A DNA stretch of 64,000 nt, taken from JAKAQB01 sp027320105 (lineage in GTDB: Bacteria > Actinomycetota > Acidimicrobiia > Acidimicrobiales > Palsa-688). Shown here piece by piece: positions 24,340 through 33,237 of the stretch. Location: NCBI GenBank assembly GCA_027320105.1, contig DAHVMA010000004.1, positions 39,484-103,483 on the forward strand. The letters run 5' to 3'. The translations under genes were made by a program, and so were the position numbers. How positions within the stretch are numbered: position 1 is the stretch's first letter; the number at the start of each line of letters is the position of its first letter. Under the pieces are notes generated by a model. The model searched no databases, was not told where the DNA came from, and saw only the letters and a list, made by a program, of their open reading frames with translations.

Positions 24340-25968
24340 GTGACCGCCGGCCCCAAGCGCCTTGGGGGCGAGCTGGTCGCACGCTCGCTGGCCGCACTCG
24401 GCGCTGAGACGGTGTTCGGCCTTCCCGGCGTCCACGCTCTCGGGATGTGGGAAGGCCTGCGCCGGACGGGGCTTCGGGCGGTCGGCCTCCGCACCGAGCT
24501 GTCCGCCACCTTCGCCGCCGACGGCTGGGCCCGGGTGACGGGACGGCCTGCACCGGTGGTCCTCTCCACGGGTCCCGGTGCCCTCAACTCCCTCACCGGG
24601 ATCATGGAGGCGGCCAGCTCCCACGTGCCGGTGGTCGCCGTCATGTCGCAGATCCCCTCCGACAGGCTCGGGCGCAACAGCGGCTGGCTGCACGAGCTCC
24701 CCGATCAGCTGGGGAGCTTCGCCCCGCTCGTGAAGTGGACGGCGCGTCCCCGCAGCCTGGAGGCCCTGGCCGGGACACTGGCGGAGGCGTGGCGGCGTGC
24801 GGCGACTCCTCCGACGGGCCCGGTCGCCGTCGAGATCCCCGTCGACCTGCTCACCGCCGAGACCAGCCTGGAGGTGCCCGACGTCCTCGACGGCTCGCCG
24901 GCGCCGCCCCCGTCACCCACTGCCGGTGAGCTCGATGCCGTCGCCGCGCTCCTCTCGAGCGCGAGCCGGCCGGTCCTGTGGGCCGGCGGCGGCGTGATCC
25001 GCTCGGGTGCGTGGGACGAGGTCGTCGAGCTCGCCCAGCGCCTCGGCGCGCCGGTGGCGACGACGTACATGGGTCGCGGTGCCGTCCCCGCCGACCACCC
25101 GCTCGCGGCCGGCTCCGGTTGCGACGAGGGCGCCTTCGCCCGCCTCGTCGGCGGCGCGGATGTAGTCCTCGCCGTCGGCTCGGAGCTCGGCGCGGAGACG
25201 ACCCGCCAGCACACCCTGCGCTTCTCGGGCACCCTCGTGCATGTCGACTGCGACCCCGGGCGGATCGGCACGACCTATCCGGCCTTCCCGCTCGTCGGCG
25301 ACGCCCGGGCCGTCGTGCGGGCCCTTCTTGCCCGCGTGGCAGCCGGGGCCACCCCCGCCGGGTGGGGCCGGTCCGCCGTGGCGGAGCTTCGCCGGGAGGT
25401 CGATGCCGGCCTGGCAGCGCAGGGGCGCCAGTTGGAGCGGGGGCTGCTGGACACGATCGCGAGGACGGTCCCCGCCGACGCGGTGCAGGCCTACGACATG
25501 ACGATCCTCGGCTACTGGTCCGCCGCCCACCAGGTACCACCCGCTCCCCGGCGGTGGTTGTACCCGCTCGGGTCGGGCACCCTCGGCTACGCGTGGCCGG
25601 CGGCGATGGGTGCGTCACTCGCCCTGCCGGCGAGCAAGGTGCTGGCGGTGGTGGGCGACGGCGGGCTGTCCTACGGGCTCGCCGAACTGGCCTCCGCCCG
25701 CCAGCACGGCCTCGACCTCGCCTTGCTCGTCGTCGACGACGGCGGCTACGGGATACTGCGGGAGTACCAGAACGACTCCTTTGGAGCGACCTGCGCCGTC
25801 GACCTCCACGAGCCCGACCTGGTCGGCCTGGCCGGCGCCGCCGGGTTGCCGGTCCGCCTGTCGAGCCCGGACGCGCTGGGGCCCGACCTGGCCTGGGCGC
25901 TCGACGTCCCCGGCCCTGCGGTGGTGGTGCTCCGCGAGCTGCTGGTGATGGCGCAGCCGACCCCCTGA
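24340..25968 (+). CDS. thiamine diphosphate-dependent enzyme (acetolactate synthase/decarboxylase superfamily)
   Basis: A 542-residue ThDP enzyme with the three-domain plan of acetolactate synthase and benzoylformate decarboxylase. The catalytic Glu lies in GLRTELSATFAADGWARVTG, followed by STGPGALNSLTGIMEAASSH; the middle domain has RPVLWAGGGVIRSG; the cofactor motif is VVGDGGLSYGLAELASARQH. The residue that normally closes this motif (Asn-Asn-Gly) reads VDDGGYGIL, with Asp in place of the Mg2+-ligand Asn. The GTG at 24340 is the only plausible start in frame. It is divergent from tetR and behind a shared operator. The substrate is unknown; a 2-oxo acid linked to the amino-acid dehydrogenase product is a reasonable guess. 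Confidence 0.8.
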   Translation: MTAGPKRLGGELVARSLAALGAETVFGLPGVHALGMWEGLRRTGLRAVGLRTELSATFAADGWARVTGRPAPVVLSTGPGALNSLTGIMEAASSHVPVVAVMSQIPSDRLGRNSGWLHELPDQLGSFAPLVKWTARPRSLEALAGTLAEAWRRAATPPTGPVAVEIPVDLLTAETSLEVPDVLDGSPAPPPSPTAGELDAVAALLSSASRPVLWAGGGVIRSGAWDEVVELAQRLGAPVATTYMGRGAVPADHPLAAGSGCDEGAFARLVGGADVVLAVGSELGAETTRQHTLRFSGTLVHVDCDPGRIGTTYPAFPLVGDARAVVRALLARVAAGATPAGWGRSAVAELRREVDAGLAAQGRQLERGLLDTIARTVPADAVQAYDMTILGYWSAAHQVPPAPRRWLYPLGSGTLGYAWPAAMGASLALPASKVLAVVGDGGLSYGLAELASARQHGLDLALLVVDDGGYGILREYQNDSFGATCAVDLHEPDLVGLAGAAGLPVRLSSPDALGPDLAWALDVPGPAVVVLRELLVMAQPTP

Positions 25969-26177
25969 CCCGGCGGGGCGCAGCTCCCGATCACGTCGGC
26001 GGCGTCGATGATCAGCACCGCCGGTCCACCCGCGCCGAGTGCCCGGGGTGGCACGCCATTCCTGGGCAGTCCGGCCCAACCAGCCGATCGTCGCCACGGC
26101 GGTTGCGATCCTCGCTCGCATACGGGCTAACGTTCGCTCCCATCACAGGTGAGCTTGCACCCGGGGGAGGGTCACCA

Positions 26178-27731
26178 ATGGCCATCGACTTCGAACTGAC
26201 AACGGCCGCAGCGGTCGAACGGAGCAAGCTCCGCAAGCATTTCAGGCGCTTCGACATCTTCTTCTTCCTGATCTGCACGATCGTCGGCGTGGACACGATC
26301 GCGTCCGTGGCCCGGGCAGGGGGGCAGGCTCTCACGTGGATGGTCGTCCTGGCTGTGATCTTCTTCGTGCCCCAGGCGCTCCTCTTCGCCGAGTTGGGCA
26401 CAACCTTCCCCCAGGAGGGCGGCGAGTACCTCTGGACGCGGCTGGCTTTTGGCTACCTTGCCGGGGCGGTCAACAACTTCCTCTACTGGATCACCAACCC
26501 GGTGTGGATCGGCGGGACGCTCGCTTTGTCCGCCATCGCCGGCATGGAGATCTTCTGGAACCACAGCAACAACTTCTCGACCGCCGGGTTCATCATCGTG
26601 GGCCTCCTCTTCATCTGGATCACCGTGACGGGAGCCATCGTCTCGTTCAGCTACGGCAAGTGGATCCCGACGGTCGGCGCCTTCGCCCGGTTCGTGCTCC
26701 TGGGCCTTTTCAGCGTGTCGGTCATCGCCTTCGCCATCGAGCACGGCGTCCACGGCCTCGGCGCCGGGAGCTACAAGCCCAACAGCACCGGGTTCATCCT
26801 GCTGATCGGTGTGCTCCTCTTCAACTACGTGGGCTTCGAGTTGCCCAACTCGGCTGGCGACGAGATGACCAACCCGCAGCGCGACGTTCCCTTCGCCATC
26901 ATGCGCTCCGCTGTCCTCTCGGTGGTGCTGTACGCCGTCCCCGTCCTCGGCATCCTCGTCGTCCTGCCCCCGAGCGCGATCAGCGGCTTCTCGGGTTTCG
27001 CCAACGCATTCCACAACGTGTTCACCGTGTGGGGCGGCTCGCTCCAGCACGGCACCCTCACCGGTGCCGGGGCCGTCCTCGGCAACGCCTGCCTGCTCGG
27101 GTACATCGTGTGCCTCATAACCTCGGGCACGACGTGGATCATGGGCGCCGACCGCTCGCTCGCCGTGTCGGGCTACGACGGCGCCGCTCCCCGGTGGCTC
27201 GGTGTCATCAGCGAGCGCTTCGGCACGCCGGTGCGCGTCAACGTCCTCTCCGGTCTCGTGGCCACTGCCTTCCTGCTCGCGGTCCACTACATCAGCAGCG
27301 GCAACGCCGCCAAGTTCTTCAGCGTCGCCCTCGGCATCACGGTGAGCACGACGCTCATCAGCTACCTGCTGATCTACCCGGCAGCGTGGCAGTTGCGGCG
27401 GTCGCACCCGGAGGTTCCCCGTCCTTACCGCATGCCTGCCCACCGTGTCCTGACCCTCGTGCTCATGGTCCTGCTCGCGATCTCGGTCGTCGAGCTCATC
27501 TTTCCCGGCTTAGGCGCCGGCCTGTTCGCCAGCCACTCCGGGTTCTTCACCTCGGCATTCCGCGTCAGCGGCTGGACGTACGCCGAGCGCTGGACGTACG
27601 TGCTGGTGGAGCTGATCCCCGTCCTGCTGTTCATCCTCGTGGGCGTGGCGTTCTACTTCTCGGGGGCGTCGACCCGCCGTGACGTGGTCGCAGCGCCCGC
27701 CGGGGCGAGCTCCCAGCCGGAGCTCGACTGA
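26178..27731 (+). CDS. APC family amino acid permease
   Basis: A 517-residue protein with about 12 predicted transmembrane helices. It has features of the amino acid-polyamine-organocation superfamily: an early ICTIVGVDTIASVARAGGQA helix, FVPQALLFAELGTTFPQEGG then EYLWTRLAFGYLAG, and in helix 6 LLFNYVGFELPNSAGDEMTN. The Pro-Gln-Arg-Asp cytoplasmic loop (NPQRDVPFAIMRSA) is also typical. The ATG at 26178 follows GGGGGAGGG. Its stop overlaps the next frame at CTGA (27728-27731). It lies downstream of the ThDP enzyme with a 209-bp gap, so it may have its own promoter. It probably imports an amino acid or amine. Confidence 0.85.
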   Translation: MAIDFELTTAAAVERSKLRKHFRRFDIFFFLICTIVGVDTIASVARAGGQALTWMVVLAVIFFVPQALLFAELGTTFPQEGGEYLWTRLAFGYLAGAVNNFLYWITNPVWIGGTLALSAIAGMEIFWNHSNNFSTAGFIIVGLLFIWITVTGAIVSFSYGKWIPTVGAFARFVLLGLFSVSVIAFAIEHGVHGLGAGSYKPNSTGFILLIGVLLFNYVGFELPNSAGDEMTNPQRDVPFAIMRSAVLSVVLYAVPVLGILVVLPPSAISGFSGFANAFHNVFTVWGGSLQHGTLTGAGAVLGNACLLGYIVCLITSGTTWIMGADRSLAVSGYDGAAPRWLGVISERFGTPVRVNVLSGLVATAFLLAVHYISSGNAAKFFSVALGITVSTTLISYLLIYPAAWQLRRSHPEVPRPYRMPAHRVLTLVLMVLLAISVVELIFPGLGAGLFASHSGFFTSAFRVSGWTYAERWTYVLVELIPVLLFILVGVAFYFSGASTRRDVVAAPAGASSQPELD

Positions 27732-28489
27732 CCCCACGCCGCCTCGTCGAGGTCTCCCCCGGCGTCTTCGTCGCGACCAGCCGCCGTCACGCCACCACCT
27801 CCACCGTCGTCGTCGCCGGCGGGCACGTGCTTGCCGTCGACCCCGCGTGGGACCCCGACGAGCTGGCGGCCCTGGCGGAGGAGGCGCCACGGCCCGACGC
27901 CGGCGTGGCGACTCACGCCCACCACGACCACCTGCTGTGGCACCCGGGCCTCGGCGACGCCCCACGCCATGCGTCGGCGACAACCGCGCGCCTCGCCGCC
28001 GAGCGCCGCCCCCAGCTACTTGCCGCACTCGCGTTCCCGCCCGACCTGGCGGCTCTGGTCGGGGCGGTGACGCCCGCAGCTGCCGGCCTGCTGCCCTGGG
28101 AAGGCCCCGACGTCGAGCTGGTCGGCCACGACGGTCACATTCCAGGCCACGTGGCGGTGTGGATCGCGGAGAAAGACCTCCTACTCGCCGGCGACATGTT
28201 GAGCGACGTCGAGATACCCCTCCTCGAGGAGGGCCCGGATCCCGTCGCCGCCTACGCCGAGGCAATGGACCGTCTCGCCCCCTACGTGTCCCGAGCCGGC
28301 CTGCTCGTCCCCGGTCACGGCTCGCCGACGCAGCGCCCGCTCGACCGGCTCGACGCCGACCGCCGCTACTTCGACGCCCTCGTCGCCGGCCGCCCCCCCG
28401 ACGATCCCCGCCTGGCTGCCCCGGGCATGCCCGATGCCCACGCCGCCAACATGCAGTGGTTGGCGAGCCAGGAGCCGTCGCCTCGGTGA
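27728..28489 (+). CDS. metallo-beta-lactamase fold hydrolase
   Basis: A 253-residue MBL-fold protein if started at the CTG at 27728. Homologous-looking sequence (LVEVSPGVFVATSRRHATTS, then TVVVAGGHVLAVDPAW) precedes the first GTG (27827), which would remove the first two strands. No ATG, GTG or TTG exists in frame between the stop at 27680 and 27827, so CTG overlapping the permease stop (CTGA) is the best start. Metal ligands are present in ATHAHHDHLLWHPG, VGHDGHIPGHVAVWI, LLAGDMLSDVE and LVPGHGSPT. It resembles glyoxalase II/hydrolase-type MBL proteins; the substrate is unknown. It is coupled to the upstream permease. Confidence 0.75.
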   Translation: MTPRRLVEVSPGVFVATSRRHATTSTVVVAGGHVLAVDPAWDPDELAALAEEAPRPDAGVATHAHHDHLLWHPGLGDAPRHASATTARLAAERRPQLLAALAFPPDLAALVGAVTPAAAGLLPWEGPDVELVGHDGHIPGHVAVWIAEKDLLLAGDMLSDVEIPLLEEGPDPVAAYAEAMDRLAPYVSRAGLLVPGHGSPTQRPLDRLDADRRYFDALVAGRPPDDPRLAAPGMPDAHAANMQWLASQEPSPR

Positions 28490-28876
28490 CCCACGACCTG
28501 CGGCCCGGAATGGCGCCGCCCTACCGGCGCGGCGGTAGGCCCTCATTTCGATCCAGCGTGCAGCGCCGAGCGTCGATCGTCCTGTCGACGGCTGCGCCTT
28601 TCTTCCTCCGTGCTGACCGTGCCGGCGAAGGCTGGGGGACGCCGGCAGCCGCGACCACTCCCCTGGGGGCACGGGGCGGTCGGGCTGCCGGTGGTCGGGG
28701 TCCGCCGCTGACGCAGCCGGCGGGGCGCGCAGCCATGCACCATCGGGGCGGCCCCCTGCGACGGACCCGGTCGAGCTGACCGGCTAACCGGGTCGAACGC
28801 TAGGGTCCGGTCGGGGGCGTGTCAACGGTGAGACGCATTGGATTCATGGTTCGCTGCGGCCGCCAGGTGGTCGACG
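28490..28876. other. 387-bp intergenic region between convergent genes
   Basis: This lies between the MBL-fold gene (+) and the amidohydrolase gene (-), whose 3' ends face each other. Open frames here are Arg/Pro/Gly-rich and lack start signals. No hairpin as strong as those at the other convergent junctions was found by eye, and no RNA gene was recognised. Confidence 0.45.
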
Positions 28877-30544
28877 CTACGCCTCACCGTGGACGAGGGC
28901 GCCACCGGCGACGGTCAGGACCACCGAGGTGTCGCCGATCTCGCCGGGCGGGATGGTGTAGAGGTCCTGATCCAGCACGGCGATGTCGGCCCGCCGGCCC
29001 GGGGTGAGAGCCCCCAACAGCCCCTCGTCCCCGTTGACGTAGGCGACACCGGCGGTGAAGGCGTCGACCGCGCCGGTGACGCTCAGCGCCTCCTCCGGCC
29101 GGAATGGGTCCTGCGTCTCCGGCCGACCCGGCCGCCCGAGCCGCATGGACAGCATGCGGTTCACCGCCACGTGGATCTCCTGGATCGGGTCGGGGCTCGA
29201 GACGGGCCAGTCGCTGCCGAACGCGACCCTGGCGTTGCGCCGCGCCAAGGACGCGATGCTGTACTGCCAACCGCTGCGCTCCTCACCCACGAAGGGGATC
29301 GTGAGCTCGTCCATCTGGGGCTCGTGGCACGCCCACAGCGGCTGGAAGTTGGCGATGGCACCGAGGGGAGCGAAGCGGTCGAGGTCGGGTGGGGCGATGA
29401 ACTGCAGGTGGGCGAGGTGGTGGCGGCCGGCCCCCCGGCGAGCCACGGGGACCCGCTCCAGCGCGTCGAGAGCGGTCGTCACCGCCCGGTCGCCGATGGC
29501 GTGGAAGTGGACCTGGAATCCCTGCTCGTCCAGCGCCGGCACCGCGGCACGCACGACATCCTCGTCGATGAACAGGCTGCCGCGGTGGCCACCCGAGCCG
29601 GCATCGCCGACGTAGGCGCGGCTCATCGCCGCTGTGAACGTCTCGCAGACGCCGTCGAGCATCATCTTGACGGCGCGCGCCCGGAACGGCCCGTCGCTCG
29701 CCGCCTCCCGCCGGGTTAGGAGGTCCGTGATCTGCTCCAGGCCCTTGTCGCGCCGCCACCACAGGGCGCCGACCACCCGGGCGGTGAGCCATCCCTCCTC
29801 GGCCGCCTGCCGGTAGGTGGTGTAGGTGTCGCGCATACCGAGCTCGCCGGCGTCGCCGACGATGGCGTCCTGCCAGTGCGTGATGCCGAGCGAGTGGAGG
29901 TAGGCCTGCGCCAGGCGGAGCCCGTCCGCCAGCTCCGCATGGGTCGCCAGGGGGACCACGCGCTGGACGAAGTCCATCGCGCCGTCGTGGAGGGCGCCGG
30001 TGGGACGCCCCGAGGCATCCCGTTCCACCCTCCCGTCCGGCGGGTCGGCGACGGACGCGTCCATGCCGGCCCTCTCCATGGCTGCGGTGCTCACCCATGC
30101 GCTGTGATGGTCCCGGTTGGGGAGGAACACCGGGCGGCCGCCGGCGGCGGCGTCGAGATCAGCGGCCACGGGGACGCCACCCGGGAATGCCTCCATCGAC
30201 CAGCCTCCCCCGAGGACCCACGCATCGGCGGGGAGGTTGGCGGCATACGCCGCGATCCGCTCCAGGTACTCGGCCCGGGTCTTGAACCCGGTGAGATCGC
30301 AGCGCATCCGCTCGACGCCGGCCGATATGGCGTGGATGTGGGCGTCGCCGAACGCCGGGATGGCCAGCCGTCCGCCCAGGTCGATCACGCGCGTCGCCGG
30401 GCCGGCGTGCTCTGCGATCTCGTCGTCGGTTCCCACGGCGACGATCCGATCACCCTCGATCGCCACCGCCTCCGCGAACCCCGACGGGCTCGACGGCGTC
30501 CGGACCCGCCCGCTGCGGAGCACCAACGTCGCTTTGTCTGCCAC
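28877..30544 (-). CDS. YtcJ-like amidohydrolase (amidohydrolase family 3)
   Basis: A 555-residue metal-dependent amidohydrolase. The metal ligands are visible: GRLAIPAFGDAHIHAISAGV (His-x-His), QVHFHAIGDRAVTTALDALE (two His), HLAHLQFIAP (His) and VAFGSDWPVSSPDPIQEIHV (Asp). The N-terminal TLVLRSGRVRT and late LTPGRRADIAVLDQDL form the accessory beta-sandwich. The GTG at 30544 has GGGAGG upstream. The family includes N-substituted formamide deformylase and other amidases; the substrate is not predictable. It is divergent from the amidase gene, a hint that both work on amides. Confidence 0.83.
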   Translation of the reverse strand: MADKATLVLRSGRVRTPSSPSGFAEAVAIEGDRIVAVGTDDEIAEHAGPATRVIDLGGRLAIPAFGDAHIHAISAGVERMRCDLTGFKTRAEYLERIAAYAANLPADAWVLGGGWSMEAFPGGVPVAADLDAAAGGRPVFLPNRDHHSAWVSTAAMERAGMDASVADPPDGRVERDASGRPTGALHDGAMDFVQRVVPLATHAELADGLRLAQAYLHSLGITHWQDAIVGDAGELGMRDTYTTYRQAAEEGWLTARVVGALWWRRDKGLEQITDLLTRREAASDGPFRARAVKMMLDGVCETFTAAMSRAYVGDAGSGGHRGSLFIDEDVVRAAVPALDEQGFQVHFHAIGDRAVTTALDALERVPVARRGAGRHHLAHLQFIAPPDLDRFAPLGAIANFQPLWACHEPQMDELTIPFVGEERSGWQYSIASLARRNARVAFGSDWPVSSPDPIQEIHVAVNRMLSMRLGRPGRPETQDPFRPEEALSVTGAVDAFTAGVAYVNGDEGLLGALTPGRRADIAVLDQDLYTIPPGEIGDTSVVLTVAGGALVHGEA

Positions 30545-30789
30545 CCTTGCCTCCCTGCCGGCACCGACCGGTTCCCAGCGCACTGATCGTGGACAACTCC
30601 GGCGGTCCTTCGCAAGCCCGGCCCCGCCTGCGTCAGGCGCACCGGCTTCCCGTTCCTGTGCCTGCGACCCGGGGTGGCCGGTTGCCGGCGGGCGGTGCGC
30701 CAGTTACGGTGACCCGCCGAGGGGATCGCGACGGCCTGCCGTGTGCCAGGGGAGGAAGGTGTCGACGTGGCCGAGACAGGCGTGGGCCG

Positions 30790-32229
30790 ATGACCCTCCA
30801 GGGCGGGGACCGGGACCCGGACGGCGAGCTGTGCGATGCGCCGGCGACCGTCCTCGCTGCGCTCCTCCGGGCCCGGGAGGTGTCCGCCCGGGAGGTCATC
30901 GAAGCGCACCTGCGTCGCGTGGAGTGCTGCAACCCAGCTCTCAATGCCATCGTCACCGTCACCGCCGAGGCCGCCGTTGCCGCCGCGTCGGCCGCCGACG
31001 AGGCAGTGCTGCGGCAGGGTCCGACGGGGCGGCTGCACGGGTTGCCGGTCGCCCACAAGGATCTGCAGGACACCGCCGGCGTGCGGACAACGTACGGTTC
31101 GCCGATCTACGCCCACCACGTTCCGGCGGTCAACTCGCCGCTGGTGGCCCGCATGGCGGCGGCGGGCGCCGTCTCCCTCGGGAAGACCAACACCCCCGAG
31201 TTCGGGGCGGGTTCGCACACGTACAACGCCGTCTTCGGCCCGACCCGCAACCCGTGGGATCGGTCCCGCTCCGCCGGGGGCAGCAGCGGTGGAGCGGCTG
31301 CCGCCCTGGCTGCCGGAATGGTGTGCCTGGCCGACGGCTCCGACATGGGAGGCTCCCTGCGCAACCCAGCGAGCTTCTGCAACGTCGTCGGTCTGCGACC
31401 GAGCCCGGGAGTGGTGCCCGGGCGGCCCGAGGACCGGGGAGGCTCCGACCTGTCGGTCGAAGGACCGATGGGGCGCACCGTCGCCGACGTCGCCCTCTTG
31501 CTCGAGGTGCTGAGCGAGGGTCGGGTCAGCTGGTCGGGACGGGACGGCGACCTGGCTGGCCGGCGGGTCGCATGGTGCCCCGCGCCGGCCGGTGTGCCCG
31601 TAGAGAGGGCGGTGCGGGATGCGCTTGCCGGCGTGCCGGCGCTGCTCGAGGCTCTCGGAGCGGACGTGACGGAGGCCTGCCCGGACCTCGACGGCGCCGA
31701 GAGCTCCTTCCTCGCCCTGCGCGCCTGGCAATTCGCCGCGGACCTCTCGGGCGACTACCGCGACCACCGCGCCCGTCTCGGGGCGGATGTCGTCTGGAAC
31801 GTCGAGGCGGGCTTGCGCCTGCGGGGCACCGACGTGGCGCGGGCGTGGATGCAGCGCCAGGGCCTCATCCGCCGCTCGGCGGAGTGGATGGCCGGGTACG
31901 ACGCCCTTGCCCTCCCGGCGGTCCAGGTGGTGCCCTTCCCAGTCGAGCTGCGCTGGCCGGCCGAGGTGGACGGGACCTCGACGCACACCTACTTGGACTG
32001 GATGCGCTCCTGCTACCTGATCTCTGCAACGGCGCTGCCGGCGTTGTCCCTGCCGTTCGGGTTCACCGGCGACGGCCTGCCCGTCGGGCTCCAGCTCGTC
32101 GGGCGGCCGGGAGGCGACACCGACCTCCTCGCCATCGCGGCCGCGGTGGAGGCCGCTGCCGGTGCTACCGGGCGCAGGCCCCCGCCGGTCGGGGCGGGCT
32201 CCCACCCGGGCGCCGCCCGCTCGATCTGA
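30790..32229 (+). CDS. amidase, amidase-signature family
   Basis: A 479-residue amidase-signature hydrolase. The Ser-cisSer-Lys triad is present: Lys in GLPVAHKDLQDTAGVRTTYG, the Gly/Ser core SRSAGGSSGGAAAALAAGM, and the nucleophile region ADGSDMGGSLRNPASFCNV. The C-terminal ALPALSLPFGFTGDGLPVGL then QLVGRPGGD is family-typical. The ATG at 30790 starts shortly before sequence similar to other members; frame sequence upstream is compositionally non-coding. It would hydrolyse an amide or amidated amino acid in the cytoplasm. A 245-bp intergenic region separates it from the divergent YtcJ-like gene. Confidence 0.85.
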   Translation: MTLQGGDRDPDGELCDAPATVLAALLRAREVSAREVIEAHLRRVECCNPALNAIVTVTAEAAVAAASAADEAVLRQGPTGRLHGLPVAHKDLQDTAGVRTTYGSPIYAHHVPAVNSPLVARMAAAGAVSLGKTNTPEFGAGSHTYNAVFGPTRNPWDRSRSAGGSSGGAAAALAAGMVCLADGSDMGGSLRNPASFCNVVGLRPSPGVVPGRPEDRGGSDLSVEGPMGRTVADVALLLEVLSEGRVSWSGRDGDLAGRRVAWCPAPAGVPVERAVRDALAGVPALLEALGADVTEACPDLDGAESSFLALRAWQFAADLSGDYRDHRARLGADVVWNVEAGLRLRGTDVARAWMQRQGLIRRSAEWMAGYDALALPAVQVVPFPVELRWPAEVDGTSTHTYLDWMRSCYLISATALPALSLPFGFTGDGLPVGLQLVGRPGGDTDLLAIAAAVEAAAGATGRRPPPVGAGSHPGAARSI

Positions 32230-32300
32230 GGTCGGCTCCGGGCGGCCCCGCCCCCGCTCCCAACCCGGCACCCTGCGGGAGGCAGTGGCGTCGCCGCGCT

Positions 32301-32363
32301 GGCGTGCGCGGCGGTCACGGCGGCGTGCGCGGCGGTCACGCCGGCGTGCGCGGCGGTCACGCC
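32301..32363. repeat. 21-bp tandem repeat, three copies
   Basis: Three consecutive copies of a 21-bp unit starting GGCGTGCGCGGCGGTCACG (32301, 32322, 32343), nearly identical, lie between the amidase and acylphosphatase genes. A partial fourth copy begins at 32364. It is a slippage-type minisatellite; no spacer structure of a CRISPR is present. Confidence 0.75.
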
Positions 32364-32440
32364 GGCGTCGCTCGGCCCCCGTGCCGATCGGAGGGAGCCG
32401 TCGCCCCTCATGGCGCGGGGTACCGGGGTACGGTGCCGGC

Positions 32441-32740
32441 GTGCGGGAGACGAGCGATGGCGAGGCCCTGATCTGCCGGCGCCTGCGGGTGACGGGTGTC
32501 GTGCAGGGTGTCGGCTACCGGCTGGCGTGTGCCCGCGCCGCCCGGGGACTGGCGCTCGCTGGCCACGTCCGCAACCTGGCCGATGGCAGCGTGGAGGTCG
32601 TGGCGCAGGGCCCGCCTTGCGCCGTGGGCGAGCTCATCTCGTGGTGCCGGCGGGGCCCGGGAGCGGCGCGGGTCGCCGGCGTCGTGGTCACCGAGGAGCG
32701 GCCGCAGGAGGACCTGAGGGCGTTTGCTGTGATGAGCTGA
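32441..32740 (+). CDS. acyP: acylphosphatase
   Basis: A 99-residue acylphosphatase. The active-site loop and Arg are in VTGVVQGVGYRLACARAARG, and the catalytic Asn in AGHVRNLADGSVEVVAQGPP. It would hydrolyse carboxyl-phosphate bonds such as acetyl phosphate or 1,3-bisphosphoglycerate. The GTG at 32441 gives the usual short leader before strand 1. The length matches the family (about 90-100). It is followed by a strong hairpin and the convergent cspA-like gene. Confidence 0.88.
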   Translation: MRETSDGEALICRRLRVTGVVQGVGYRLACARAARGLALAGHVRNLADGSVEVVAQGPPCAVGELISWCRRGPGAARVAGVVVTEERPQEDLRAFAVMS

Positions 32741-32749
32741 GGCGCGAAC

Positions 32750-32773
32750 AGGCCCCGGCCGTGGCCGGGGCCT
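32750..32773. terminator. GC-rich hairpin between convergent acyP and csp genes
   Basis: AGGCCCCGGCC-GT-GGCCGGGGCCT forms a perfect 11-bp stem with a minimal loop. It begins 10 nt after the acylphosphatase stop and lies 18 nt from the cold-shock gene stop. It is well placed as a bidirectional intrinsic terminator of the U-less type common in actinobacteria. Confidence 0.65.
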
Positions 32774-32790
32774 GGGTCGGGGGACGGGGC

Positions 32791-32994
32791 TCAGATGACG
32801 CGGACGTCAGCCGCCTGGAGCCCCTTGGGGCCCTGGCTGGTCTCGAACTCCACCTTCTGACCTTCGTCGAGGTTGCGGAAGCCGGAGCCGGAGATGGCGC
32901 TGAAGTGCACGAACACATCCGGGCCGCCGGCATCCTGGGAGATGAAGCCGTAGCCCTTCTCGCCGTTGAACCACTTCACGGTGCCAGTTGCCAT
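32791..32994 (-). CDS. cold-shock protein, CspA family
   Basis: A 67-residue single OB-fold cold-shock protein. It starts MATGTVKWFNGEKGYGFISQ (RNP1 KGYGFI) and continues with DVFVHFSAI (RNP2) and GQKVEFETSQGPKGLQAADV. It binds single-stranded RNA and DNA as a chaperone. It has one of the strongest ribosome sites in the window (AAAGGAGGG, 7 nt before the ATG), and a long non-coding stretch upstream could carry a structured 5' leader. The length is exactly that of the family. Confidence 0.93.
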   Translation of the reverse strand: MATGTVKWFNGEKGYGFISQDAGGPDVFVHFSAISGSGFRNLDEGQKVEFETSQGPKGLQAADVRVI

Positions 32995-33237
32995 TGCGAT
33001 CCCTCCTTTCTTGGCCGGAGTCGACCCCGGGTCTCGGGTCGCGGCCTTGGCTCGATGCTCGAGCCGGAGGGAACCAACATCAACATGATCGTCTTGCCCT
33101 CTGTCCCGCCAGAATAGCCGATGCGCGGGCGGATCGCCGCGGCTGCCGTGCGCGGCATCGACAGAGGAACGCGCTGGGGGAGGTGTCCCTTCCTCGACCG
33201 CTACAGTCCCGCATGGAAGCGCCACCGGGGGGAGCGG

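Noticed and set aside
30385..32271. A 628-codon minus-strand frame over the amidase gene
   Set aside because: The plus-strand amidase has a full catalytic triad and motifs; the antisense frame has none and is Arg/Gly/His-rich.
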